Assembly: GCA_022448645.1 (NCBI GenBank)
Contig: JAKVBZ010000046.1
Coordinates: forward strand, 1 to 40,212
Origin: Pirellulaceae bacterium
GTDB lineage: Bacteria > Planctomycetota > Planctomycetia > Pirellulales > Pirellulaceae
Length of the DNA: 40,212 bases
Reading direction: 5' to 3'
The translations under genes and the position numbers were made by a program. Positions 1 through 7,785 of the stretch are shown here, one piece after another (within the stretch, counting starts at the first letter, position 1; each line of letters opens with the position of its first letter). A model generated the notes under the pieces. It did not search any database. It saw only the letters and a program-made list of their open reading frames with translations, and had not been told where the DNA came from.

Positions 1-827
1 TCCGTAGCCACCTGGTAGGCTTGCTCTGGCTTGAATCGTTTCTCGGCGACAGCCTCCACATTCTTGTTCGGCTCGCGACGATCACCGTCAGGCGAGTTTA
101 GCCTCTGCAGGTCCTCGCGCTGAGCGCGTTGCTTTCCTGCCGGCTCCTCAGACGCATCGTTAGGGGAAGAAACCGACCAAGTTATGCTGTGGCCACTGGC
201 CGCTTTGTCAGTTGCTCGGTCAGTTTGGGCAACGTTGATGTCAGGCGGCAAGGTGGCCGCCTGCGCATGATCTGTATCAATGATGTGCACTTGGGGGTTC
301 GCAGGCGTAGCAGCCGCCAGATCGTCTGGGGTGTTGTATGTTCCTTGATGTGGCGATTTTGAAGGCTCATCGTAGTTCAACACCAGCTGGGGTGGAGCCA
401 ACTGGCGACGTATATACTGCTTATATTGCAGGCCCGTTACGAATATCAACAGGATCGCAGCCACGGCCGCGACGTATGTCCAACGAAACCAATTTCGAGA
501 ATGGGTTGGCTTTGCTCGCTCGGTGGGTGTTCCCGAAAGTGCCTGTTCGACAGCCTTGCGCGTGGCCGGCGATGTGGCAGGCTTGTCTTCCTTACTTGTT
601 GCTTGGCGCAACAGATACGCTACCAAACGCAATTCGTCTGTCTGTCTTTGGCTACCGTCATCGCTGCCTTGTCGTGGATTCGTTGAGGTAGCGAGATCCA
701 TTCTGAGATTCACGTTTCCTTCACCGAGGGCACGAGCTGTCTGTTCGGCGGCATGCATCTCGTTGGAAGAAATGTTTTGTAAATCGTCAGGGAATTCATC
801 ATTCATGGCGGTGTCGTTGTTATTCAT
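1..827 (-). CDS. Single-pass membrane protein downstream of ECF sigma factor, partial (runs off left edge)
   Basis: Reading the minus strand from an ATG at 827 gives 275 codons open to the window edge, so only the N-terminal part of the protein is visible. Residues 1-110 are polar and acidic, with a segment around 64-75 (DELRLVAYLLRQ). One hydrophobic helix lies at about 116-133 (core AAVAAILLIFV), followed by a long polar, Pro/Gln/Asp-rich region up to the edge. A cytoplasmic head, one membrane span and an extended exported region is a layout seen in anti-sigma factors and in planctomycete proteins encoded next to ECF sigma genes, some of which carry a von Willebrand A domain further on. It lies 298 bp downstream of the sigma gene on the same strand. 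The role as sigma partner is inferred from position and topology only; no zinc-binding anti-sigma motif is visible. Confidence 0.6.
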   Translation of the reverse strand, partial: MNNNDTAMNDEFPDDLQNISSNEMHAAEQTARALGEGNVNLRMDLATSTNPRQGSDDGSQRQTDELRLVAYLLRQATSKEDKPATSPATRKAVEQALSGTPTERAKPTHSRNWFRWTYVAAVAAILLIFVTGLQYKQYIRRQLAPPQLVLNYDEPSKSPHQGTYNTPDDLAAATPANPQVHIIDTDHAQAATLPPDINVAQTDRATDKAASGHSITWSVSSPNDASEEPAGKQRAQREDLQRLNSPDGDRREPNKNVEAVAEKRFKPEQAYQVAT

Positions 828-1125
828 AGCAATATGATCTCGGGTAACAGTGCAACGATGATCTGGTTAAAGTGTTCAGGGTTCGACTCTCCAGTGGATG
901 CTATTTCGAGCCCTGAAACCTGGACCCTGAAAACTAAAACAATGCCATTCCGTTCCAGTTGTGAATATGGTTGATTCAACCTGCACAGGAGTAACAGGAA
1001 CTGATCGACAACACCCAATTCACTCACCGTATGCGGCGCGTGTGCTGACTGGGGAAAACAATAGCCGTTTAACCGCTGTTGATGGCTCGATGTTAGTGAG
1101 TGTGGCTAACGTTCCCCAATCGAAC

Positions 1126-1743
1126 CTAGGACTTGGATTGACATGTGGAATCTGTTGGTTGTTCGATTTGATGTTTCTCAATGCTTTGCGATCTGTTGGC
1201 GGTTCTTCGGTTGGTTTCACCGATCCATCTTTGAATGTTCGGATTTTTTCGCAGTCGTTTGAGTGCCCGATGCATTAGGACTCGTACACTGGTCTCTTTG
1301 TGTTGTGTGATCAATGCGATTTCTCGATACGACAATCCATCAGCCCATAGCACAATGACTTCGCGTTGACGTTGCGGTAAATCTCTTACGATGTCTTGTA
1401 AACACTCCCACAAATCCTGTGTCTCACATGGCTTTGTGGGGTCGGTAGCGTTTGTTTCCGAGATGCTTTCCCATTTCGGAGAAACTGTTGTTCGCATTCG
1501 TTGTCTTTTCCGCAACTCGTCCAAAGCCTGATTTCGGCAGACCGTATACAACCAAGCCTCAGGGCTCTGTTCGATATCTTCTGGACTCAACTTGCATAGT
1601 TTCAAAAACGTTTGTTGCACAACGTCTTGCGAAAGGCCGAGGTCCCCCAGAATTCGCATGGCATAGTGAGTGAGTTTCACTTCATACCGATCCAGAAGTG
1701 ATAGCACCCAGGAATGCTTTCTGTCGCCGTTTTGCTCAGTCAC
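1126..1743 (-). CDS. ECF-type RNA polymerase sigma factor (sigma-70 family)
   Basis: This 205-aa protein has the two domains of an extracytoplasmic-function sigma factor. Region 2 is at about residues 17-84 (QDVVQQTFLKL, then EAWLYTVCRNQALDELRKR), and region 4 at about 120-165 (LPQRQREVIVLWADGLSYREIA, then the recognition helix ETSVRVLMHRALKRLRK). Region 3 is absent, as expected for the ECF class. A basic, Gln/Ser-rich tail of about 35 residues makes it slightly longer than usual. The start is a GTG at 1743, supported by a GAGG Shine-Dalgarno sequence about 7 nt upstream. The protein would direct core RNA polymerase to a specific regulon. The downstream membrane protein running off the left edge is the likely partner. 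The regulated promoter is not identifiable here. Confidence 0.92.
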   Translation of the reverse strand: MTEQNGDRKHSWVLSLLDRYEVKLTHYAMRILGDLGLSQDVVQQTFLKLCKLSPEDIEQSPEAWLYTVCRNQALDELRKRQRMRTTVSPKWESISETNATDPTKPCETQDLWECLQDIVRDLPQRQREVIVLWADGLSYREIALITQHKETSVRVLMHRALKRLRKNPNIQRWIGETNRRTANRSQSIEKHQIEQPTDSTCQSKS

Positions 1744-2035
1744 AGACGCACCTCATGAGGATTTTGACGCCGGCACTTGGTGGTTTCTAAGTAATTGACG
1801 TCGCAACGGCAGAAATGTTTCGTGAAAGTTGGACTTTTTACTGGAACTTTTCGTATCGCAAAGCGATTTGGCCAGTTATCTGTAGTCAACATGGAAAACA
1901 GGCCGACAATGTGATTACTGGCCAGGCACGATTTCCATGGCGATTGCCCTCGCCTACGAGTTTGGGCCGTAGGGCCCCTGCCTGGGTCCACCTCCAACTG
2001 TGGTTGTCGAATTATCACCATGGGGAAGACGCTCC

Positions 2036-3481
2036 ATGTCGCTAGATCGCTCTAATCTTGACTCGAAGAAGTTGGTGGTCGTCGGTGGAGGGATTTCGGG
2101 GTTAGCAGCGGCACACCGATTGACCGAACTCGCTCCGGGAGCACAACTGTCTCTGTTGGAGGCGAGTGACAGGTTGGGTGGTGTTCTGTCAACCATCGAA
2201 CGAGATGGTTTTTTGATTGAACAAGGAGCAGATAGCTTTATCACGAACGTTCCTTGGGCGACGAATCTTTCTCAGCGGGTTGGTTTGGCAGATGAGCTGA
2301 TTACCACAAATTCGGCTCATCGGGGGGCAGCCGTTGTTCGGCAAGGTCGTGTCCATAGGCTGCCCGACGGTTTTCAAATGATGGCCACGTCGCGTGTCTG
2401 GCCACTGCTGACCTCTCCGATCCTCAGCATTCCCGGTCGCATTCGAATGGCTGCTGAGCGATTGGTGCCGGCTCGCGAGGACAGCTCCGACGAAAGTCTG
2501 GCTGACTTTGCTTGTCGTCGATTAGGAACAGAGGCATTTACATGGCTAGTCGAGCCGATGGTCAGTGGTATCTTCACAGCCGATGCGCGTCGATTGAGTG
2601 TCCAAGCAGCTGTACCGCAGTTTTTCGAAATGGAGCGTCGTTGGGGGAGTTTGACTCGTGGGCTGCGACAACGTTCCGCCTCGAAATCGAAAGACAATGA
2701 TAGGACAGCCACGGGTGCTCGGTATGGCTTGTTTCAGACGCCCGCACACGGCATGTCGCAACTCGTCACCGCGGTGGCGGATTGCTTACCAGCTGGATCT
2801 GTCAAATTGAACTATCCGGTTGAGCGAGTGCGTTCTACACCCGATGGTCGCTGGCAATTAGAAACCGGTACGAATTCGCATCCGGCAGTGGTCTGTGATG
2901 GAGTGATCATGGCCGTTTCGACGCAGGTTGCTGGGCCAATGTTCCAGCACCAATTACCGGAGTTGTGCGATCTACTCAGCAAAATTGAGTATGCGTCATC
3001 GGCTGTTGTGTCGCTGGGCTATCGTCAGGAACAGGCGCAGCAGCCGATAAATTATTTTGGTGTCGTGGTCCCAGCAGCCGAGAATTCTCCAATTCTTGCC
3101 GTAAGCTTCTCCAGCGTCAAGTTTTCCAGCAGAGCACCCGTTGATGGTTTGTTGGTGAGGACATTTGTCGGTGGAGCGCTACGTCCCGAGCTTGTCGATC
3201 TTGAAGACCGTGATTTACGTCAACTTGTGACACAAGAGCTGGGACGACTTTTGGGTATGAATGGCGAACCGCTCGTCTGCAGTATCCGACGGTGGCATCA
3301 GGCAATGCCTCAATACCATATAGGCCATCTCTCGCGGGTGAAGGAGATAGAGACGTTGATTTCAAATCAACGTGGTCTGGAGGTGGCTGGCAACGGATAT
3401 CGCGGGGTGGGAATCCCGCAGTGTATCCACAGTGGTGAGCGGGCGGCTGAGCAGCTTCTAGAGCAACTTAATGTTGAGTGA
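2036..3481 (+). CDS. hemG: Protoporphyrinogen oxidase, HemY type (FAD-dependent)
   Basis: The enzyme oxidises protoporphyrinogen IX (or coproporphyrinogen III in HemY-type enzymes of some lineages) in late haem synthesis. The N-terminus carries the FAD-binding Rossmann motif VVVGGGISGLAAAHRL at about residues 14-29, followed by SLLEASDRLGG with the acidic residue that binds the ribose. The C-terminus has the second FAD contact, GLEVAGNGYRGVGIPQCI. The 481-aa length is normal for the family. The reading frame is open from a GTG at 2000, but I chose the ATG at 2036 because GGGGAAG lies about 8 nt upstream of it and because homologues begin close to the FAD motif. No other haem genes are adjacent. 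Whether the product is protoporphyrin or coproporphyrin cannot be decided from sequence alone. Confidence 0.93.
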   Translation: MSLDRSNLDSKKLVVVGGGISGLAAAHRLTELAPGAQLSLLEASDRLGGVLSTIERDGFLIEQGADSFITNVPWATNLSQRVGLADELITTNSAHRGAAVVRQGRVHRLPDGFQMMATSRVWPLLTSPILSIPGRIRMAAERLVPAREDSSDESLADFACRRLGTEAFTWLVEPMVSGIFTADARRLSVQAAVPQFFEMERRWGSLTRGLRQRSASKSKDNDRTATGARYGLFQTPAHGMSQLVTAVADCLPAGSVKLNYPVERVRSTPDGRWQLETGTNSHPAVVCDGVIMAVSTQVAGPMFQHQLPELCDLLSKIEYASSAVVSLGYRQEQAQQPINYFGVVVPAAENSPILAVSFSSVKFSSRAPVDGLLVRTFVGGALRPELVDLEDRDLRQLVTQELGRLLGMNGEPLVCSIRRWHQAMPQYHIGHLSRVKEIETLISNQRGLEVAGNGYRGVGIPQCIHSGERAAEQLLEQLNVE

Positions 3482-4556
3482 CTCTTTCACCAACATGATG
3501 CGTCTTCCACCAATTCAGTGAATAGATTGCGTCTCATGATGTCGTTTTCCTGGTGTAGCACCGGTTCAGACTTCGTCAAATAGCGATGGTTTCTTTGCCG
3601 GCTACGCCTTCTCAGGGAGCGTGCGCTGGAGTGCCTCGATGCTCACCAATGTGAGGACGTTTCACTGCCTTGGTGAAAGGCGTGTAAGTGTCTTCTGTGT
3701 CATGATTTATGTCTTTCCTGGGTTTGGCGTCTCATCAATTTTGTGAGGTTTGCTTTTTACCGTTTCCGTGTCCTTTGAAGTCTCTTCTGAATGCCAACTT
3801 CCTGTTGTTTCTGGAGTTGCGCTGGGACTTGCAAATCGCGTTCTGACTTGGCACGGCGCTTGCCTTAAGAAGCTGCAGTAAATCAGACGTTCATTGACAA
3901 AGAAACCATCCATAGCAGCAACAGTTGGCGTAGCGCAACGGATGCCTAGGGGCTAAACGCTGATGGCACGAATGCCGTTTTGCGTTGCGATGAGATGCAC
4001 AGTGTTAATCGCTCACATGACCGGTTTCATGTCCCGATCCTAGCGGGTGTGACTGGAAAGGTAGATACCGGAATCAGGTCGACAACATCACACGCAGATG
4101 TGATGAGACTACTTGAATCGGTGGTCATCAACTTTGGCCTAAGAGTTGCGTTCTTAGCTGGAGGCTGATGAGAAGGTTGTCAGTATGACGGAGTTACTAA
4201 TGTATTCAAACGACAACTACACTTTCGCTCAATGTAAGAGTCGTTGTAGTTGTTGTACATATTTTCGGTCGGCGTTTGAGCGATTGTTGGGTTTTTGTGC
4301 TACTGCAGCAGTGCAGGCACAACCAATTGATGGCTTGTCGAGTGTGACATCGCAGCTGTCGGTAGTACAGACATTGGGTTGCTGCGTAGATGTGTCGCGT
4401 TCAGGGTGGCCATCCGGTTGGCGGGTTTAATCGAGACGCCGTGTAACAGAACCGGCAACGGTGTTCGCTATTGTTCAAGCGAGCGCGGTTGTGATGAAAG
4501 CAGTTCCGTTGGAATTGCGACTTGGAGGCCTTGCCCATAGCGGTGAGGAAAAACTG
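3482..4556. other. Long intergenic stretch without a convincing gene
   Basis: About 1.07 kb separates hemG from the receiver-like gene. Open frames here are short (at most about 80 codons), lack a good ribosome binding site and look random in composition. I see two weak inverted repeats: TTTCAC/GTGAAA at 3660-3678, and a longer one at 4211-4255 (listed separately). The stretch could hold decayed coding sequence or an unrecognised small RNA; nothing in it supports a specific call. Confidence 0.5.
4211..4255. repeat. Imperfect inverted repeat
   Basis: ACAACTACA at 4213-4221 is the reverse complement of TGTAGTTGT at 4245-4253, and one G-T and one C-G pair extend the stem outward. The loop is about 23 nt. 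There is no T-tract, so it is not a typical terminator. It could be an operator-like or RNA hairpin element upstream of the receiver-like gene, or chance. Confidence 0.3.
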
Positions 4557-5063
4557 ATGAGTAACGTTCACACAGATTTCACAACTTCGGTTGGTCAGGT
4601 TCAAGTGGTTCCGGTAGTACCGAGCGAGAACCAAACATCGTTGTACCGGTGTTTGGTGGTCTCGGGCAGCCAGACTCGACGAGAACAGCTGAGCGAGGCT
4701 GCGGCAGATGGTGGATGGGACTCTGCTGTTTTTGAGGATGCGGAGGATGCGCTGACCGAGTTTCAACGGTCCAAATTCCAGTTGGTTTTCATTGATCTGG
4801 ATGGGTTCGGCGGGTCTCCGAGAGATGAGTATCGCGACCTTTGCCAACAGTTGGCTGAGGATACAGGAAATACCTTGTTGGCGATTTGTGGTCATGAGGG
4901 TGATGCGTTGGAAGAGATTTGGGTCAGGCAATTGGGTGTTTGGCTTTATCTGTCCGGCGTGGCCGATGAGTGCGATGGAATCGCCGAGTTGTGCGACGAA
5001 GCGCGTGGTGTCGTCGATCAACTTGAAAGCGTGGTTCAGCGGAAGAAGGCAACTCGAGTTTAA
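4557..5063 (+). CDS. Degenerate receiver-domain (CheY-like) protein
   Basis: This 168-aa protein has the secondary-structure rhythm of a response-regulator receiver: strand 1 YRCLVVSGS, strand 3 FQLVFIDLDGFG ending in the aspartate at the phospho-acceptor place, strand 4 TLLAICGHEG and strand 5 LGVWLYLSG. Key residues are missing. The acidic pair after strand 1 is replaced by SGSQ, the Thr/Ser after strand 4 is not conserved (AICG), and the Lys after strand 5 is absent (YLSG). It therefore looks like a pseudo-receiver that may bind a partner without normal phosphotransfer. No output domain is attached. The start at 4557 is chosen over an upstream in-frame ATG at 4461 because GAGG lies 8 nt before it. 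The 62-aa basic protein follows 108 bp downstream on the same strand. Confidence 0.72.
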   Translation: MSNVHTDFTTSVGQVQVVPVVPSENQTSLYRCLVVSGSQTRREQLSEAAADGGWDSAVFEDAEDALTEFQRSKFQLVFIDLDGFGGSPRDEYRDLCQQLAEDTGNTLLAICGHEGDALEEIWVRQLGVWLYLSGVADECDGIAELCDEARGVVDQLESVVQRKKATRV

Positions 5064-5171
5064 GGTTTCATCGCGCAAAACGTTTCGGTGCAAGGTTGTT
5101 TGGGTTTACAGCCAGCGTGAAGCACCTGTGTGGTTTTCGTTTGACACTTAATGATCGTAAGGGGAGAAAAA

Positions 5172-5360
5172 ATGAACGCTGCTATGGAAATGTACGAAGA
5201 GCAAGAAACGTCCTATGCCTCGACTAATCGGCCCAGCTTGACGTCTGGCAACCGACCCGCTCGCACGAACACGAATCGTGCCAGCTTCGGTCGTCGAGGC
5301 AAAGCACCGAAGTCGTATAACGGAATGCATCGTCGTCGCCAAAAGAAAATCCGTTGGTAA
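5172..5360 (+). CDS. Small basic protein of unknown function (62 aa)
   Basis: The start ATG has a near-perfect Shine-Dalgarno GGGGAG 5 nt upstream, and a strong rho-independent terminator follows 80 nt after the stop, so this is very probably a real gene. The N-terminal ten residues are acidic (MNAAMEMYEE), the middle is rich in Asn, Arg, Ser and Thr, and the C-terminal 23 residues are strongly basic: GRRGKAPKSYNGMHRRRQKK followed by IRW. That tail has the charge of a nucleic-acid- or ribosome-binding segment. I recognise the general style of small basic planctomycete hypothetical proteins but no characterised family. RNA or DNA binding is inferred from charge alone. It lies directly downstream of the receiver-like gene and may be co-transcribed with it. 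Confidence 0.72.
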   Translation: MNAAMEMYEEQETSYASTNRPSLTSGNRPARTNTNRASFGRRGKAPKSYNGMHRRRQKKIRW

Positions 5361-5439
5361 ACGGCTGATAGACGAAACACAGGAAGATAGATCGAGTCAT
5401 TGGCAAGGATTGCCATGAGTTGCCTTCCGTGAGGATTCC

Positions 5440-5478
5440 AAACGGATCGACACATCTGTGGTGTGTCGATCCGTTTTT
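5440..5478 (+). terminator. Rho-independent terminator after the small basic gene
   Basis: A perfect 15-bp stem (5440-5454 with 5462-5476) encloses a 7-nt loop TCTGTGG, and a run of five T residues covers 5474-5478. It closes the 5172-5360 transcript. It also lies just beyond the stop of the converging peptidase gene at 5501, so it may serve both strands, although the minus-strand T-run is short. Confidence 0.9.
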
Positions 5479-5500
5479 CATGCGCTGGCCGAGTTGGATC

Positions 5501-7087
5501 TTAGCGAGAACGAACAGTTGTCGTTCGTTGCGCAGTTGAAGGGCGACGAATGTAGACGTTGTCGGCCCCCAATGCGTGCTGATGATTTCCGTCAAATAGA
5601 TAAGCTCGCACGTGACAAGGCCCTTGGGCGTCCGACGGGACTTCTAACACCATTTTGAACTCGCCGGTAACGATGTCTTTTTGTTGTGATGCCCATCGTT
5701 TGTCGTTGGCTTGCTCATGGCTTTCGTTCATTGCGCGTAGCGAATCTTCCGTTAATTCGAATTCTGTCCGGTGCTTCGTCTTGACTTTTAGCCGGTCACG
5801 ACGACATACAAGTTCCAATAGCAGTTGGCCGTCAAATGGTGCCGTCCCACGAATCTCCAGTTCCTGTCCCGCTTGAGTATAGCGGGGGGTCTCTACAGAC
5901 ATTTGGTCAGGGTAGTGCATCGTCAACAATGGGTCGCCCAGTAGGTTAAATAGATCAAGGTGTTCACGGCATTCTTCGTCGAGCTGGTTTGGAGTGGGAC
6001 TAAAGGTTTTGGCAAGAGAGTCCAACATCTTCCGTTCACCGGAACGGGTGTTAGCAATCATGCTACGCTTACTTTGTAGCCAAACGTCTCCTAGCTTGGG
6101 TGACTGAATAGAAAACAGTTCGTGAAGTAGGCCTGTGCCAAAGACGGCCATCCCGTAAGGCATGGTTGTGCGAGATGCACCGATGACCGCAACGGGGCCT
6201 TGGCGGTGGCGTAGCATGCGTTCTGCCAGGCACTCCTCAGGACCGTCAAAGGCTCCTGCATAGCAGGCCAGTAATACAGTGAGCGGCAGTGGGTGTTTGC
6301 AGTGCAATGTCGTCAACGCGTCAGCTTCAAGAACGGGAGCGTAACCGTGTGGTGTATGTACAGCATCTAGAAACGTTCGGTGTCCATGACCCAAATAGAC
6401 AAAAGCAAAACTGTCGTCACTCAGCTGCTCGATGACTCGACGTTGAAATTCTATGGGGTTGGGGCAGTAAGGGCTCCGCCAATTGGCGTACGTCATTGAC
6501 GTTTCATACTGAGCAGGAATCCCAGCGGTCAGGATTCGCTTGGCCGTGTTTTCCAGCACCATATCAGTCAGCAGGCCGAAACCGCTTCCACCCGCTACGA
6601 AATGTATTCGACGTTGACCTAGATGGACAGTTTTGCGTCTTTCATAGTCCAGAATCTTGTCGACCACACCAGCCAATTCTGCTGCAGTATCGACCGTCCA
6701 TCTGCCCAACGCCACATCTGGAATCCGATCGTCGTCGAAGTCCGCATACCAATTGTCAGTGGCAATTTCAGGTTCCGATCCCCATTGTACGTTGACGGTA
6801 GCTTTGATCAGTCGTGTTGGTACACCCAGTCTTTCCACTTCGGAATCGGTGTTGGTATCTCCGACCAGCACGACGTATCGCAGTTTCCCGTTCTCTGCTA
6901 CTCGCCGAATGCGCTGACGGATTCGCTCGGGAGAACCCGTTTCCGTAATGACTGACAGCTGGTGACCTTGCTCTTGGCGTAGCTCGATCCATGGTTGTAG
7001 AGTCGGCAACCATTCTCGGGGACAGACCACTGCCGTATCGGCAGGCGCACAGATCGCCTGTAGGGTAATTAGCAAAAGAGAAGACAT
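5501..7087 (-). CDS. Secreted C25-type (gingipain-like) cysteine peptidase
   Basis: The 528-aa product resembles peptidase family C25. The expected catalytic dyad is visible: His in FVYLGHGHRTFL, and Cys in LPLTVLLACYAGAFDG about 50 residues later. The N-terminal half (RYVVLVGDTNTD, then NWYADFDDDRIPDVALGR) matches the family's first subdomain, including an Asp-rich stretch that may bind calcium. After the catalytic core come NLLGDPLL and a beta-rich C-terminal domain of about 130 residues. The frame is open upstream to 7195, but I place the start at the ATG at 7087 because it begins a short signal-peptide-like sequence (MSSLLLITLQAICAPADTA). No propeptide or sorting domain is evident. It probably acts outside the cytoplasm; its substrate is unknown. 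Confidence 0.8.
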   Translation of the reverse strand: MSSLLLITLQAICAPADTAVVCPREWLPTLQPWIELRQEQGHQLSVITETGSPERIRQRIRRVAENGKLRYVVLVGDTNTDSEVERLGVPTRLIKATVNVQWGSEPEIATDNWYADFDDDRIPDVALGRWTVDTAAELAGVVDKILDYERRKTVHLGQRRIHFVAGGSGFGLLTDMVLENTAKRILTAGIPAQYETSMTYANWRSPYCPNPIEFQRRVIEQLSDDSFAFVYLGHGHRTFLDAVHTPHGYAPVLEADALTTLHCKHPLPLTVLLACYAGAFDGPEECLAERMLRHRQGPVAVIGASRTTMPYGMAVFGTGLLHELFSIQSPKLGDVWLQSKRSMIANTRSGERKMLDSLAKTFSPTPNQLDEECREHLDLFNLLGDPLLTMHYPDQMSVETPRYTQAGQELEIRGTAPFDGQLLLELVCRRDRLKVKTKHRTEFELTEDSLRAMNESHEQANDKRWASQQKDIVTGEFKMVLEVPSDAQGPCHVRAYLFDGNHQHALGADNVYIRRPSTAQRTTTVRSR

Positions 7088-7291
7088 CTCGACGGAATCC
7101 GTGTTTGGCCGGGTGATAAACGATCTAGGAACAGAGCTTAGAGATGAGGGGCGTAGTTTGTATCGGACCAGGTGTTGGGAAGCAACCCAGAGCATAATCG
7201 ACGGGCTATCAAGTCACCGCTGTCAGTCTTTTGCTGTGGGTTGATTTGTTACCGACCAGCCGCAATACTGAAACAAAGCAGGCCATGACTA

Positions 7292-7365
<74 letters not shown>

Positions 7366-7370
7366 GCAGA

Positions 7371-7406
7371 AGACCCCGGAATGCCTGTGGTTTCCCGGGG
7401 TCTTTT
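7371..7406 (+). terminator. Rho-independent terminator of the tRNA-Gly gene
   Basis: A 9-bp G+C-rich stem pairs AGACCCCGG (7371-7379) with CCGGGGTCT (7395-7403) and runs into TTTT. It sits 7 nt beyond the tRNA. Confidence 0.85.
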
Positions 7407-7451
7407 CGCGTTGGTGGTTGCGTCCTTGAGGTCAGGCATATTGTCGACAAT

Positions 7452-7545
7452 GGTTCCCAAGGTACTACGGTTCCCAAGGTACTACGGTTCCCAAGGTACT
7501 ACGGTTGCCAAGGTACTACGGTTGCCAAGGTACTACGGTTGCCAG
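7452..7545. repeat. Tandem array of a 17-bp unit, about 5.5 copies
   Basis: The unit is GGTACTACGGTTCCCAA. Full copies start at 7461, 7478, 7495, 7512 and 7529, preceded by a partial copy GGTTCCCAA at 7452. The first two copies and the partial one end in CCCAA, the next two in GCCAA and the last in GCCAG, so the variants occur in blocks. A 17-nt period is not a multiple of three, so it does not encode a uniform peptide repeat. The array sits between the tRNA-Gly terminator and the FG-GAP gene. It may be slippage-generated, a protein-binding iteron-like array, or part of an integration site; the sequence alone does not decide. Confidence 0.92.
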
Positions 7546-7686
7546 AAGTTGGTGCAAATCGGGAAGCCGAACCGTCCTCGCCACATTCGCGTTATTTGCA
7601 GCAGGCGCGCCCTCCGGCGGTAGGGCTGGTAGCTCATCGAGAGCATTTGCTACGTCCAGTAACCTATCGACACGAGTTTGTTTCAT
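7516..7686 (-). CDS. Possible 56-aa ORF or gene remnant ending inside the 17-bp repeats
   Basis: From an ATG at 7686 the minus strand reads 56 codons with a protein-like composition: VDRLLDVANALDELPALPPE, then LPDLHQLLATVVPWQP. The stop codon is formed within a repeat copy. There is no clear Shine-Dalgarno sequence, and the same frame is open far upstream through the FG-GAP gene, which is G+C-rich and produces long shadow frames. It could be the remnant of a gene disrupted by repeat expansion, or spurious. I recognise no family. Confidence 0.2.
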   Translation of the reverse strand: MKQTRVDRLLDVANALDELPALPPEGAPAANNANVARTVRLPDLHQLLATVVPWQP

Positions 7687-7785
7687 TTTTAGATGGGTAG
7701 CTTGGCAGCCAACACGGCCCCAATGCCGGGGTAGAGTCGAGAGGTGCGCGGTGGTTTTAGGTATTCTGAGTTGAGGATTTTTCTG

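Noticed and set aside
3707..3913. 68-codon minus-strand frame in the hemG-downstream gap
   Set aside because: No ribosome binding site, no recognised pattern; too little to call a gene.
4401..5093. 230-codon minus-strand frame opposite the receiver-like gene
   Set aside because: The plus strand has a receiver fold and a good Shine-Dalgarno sequence; the minus frame has neither.
7452..7545. CRISPR array
   Set aside because: The 17-bp units are directly abutting with no spacers and no cas genes are present.
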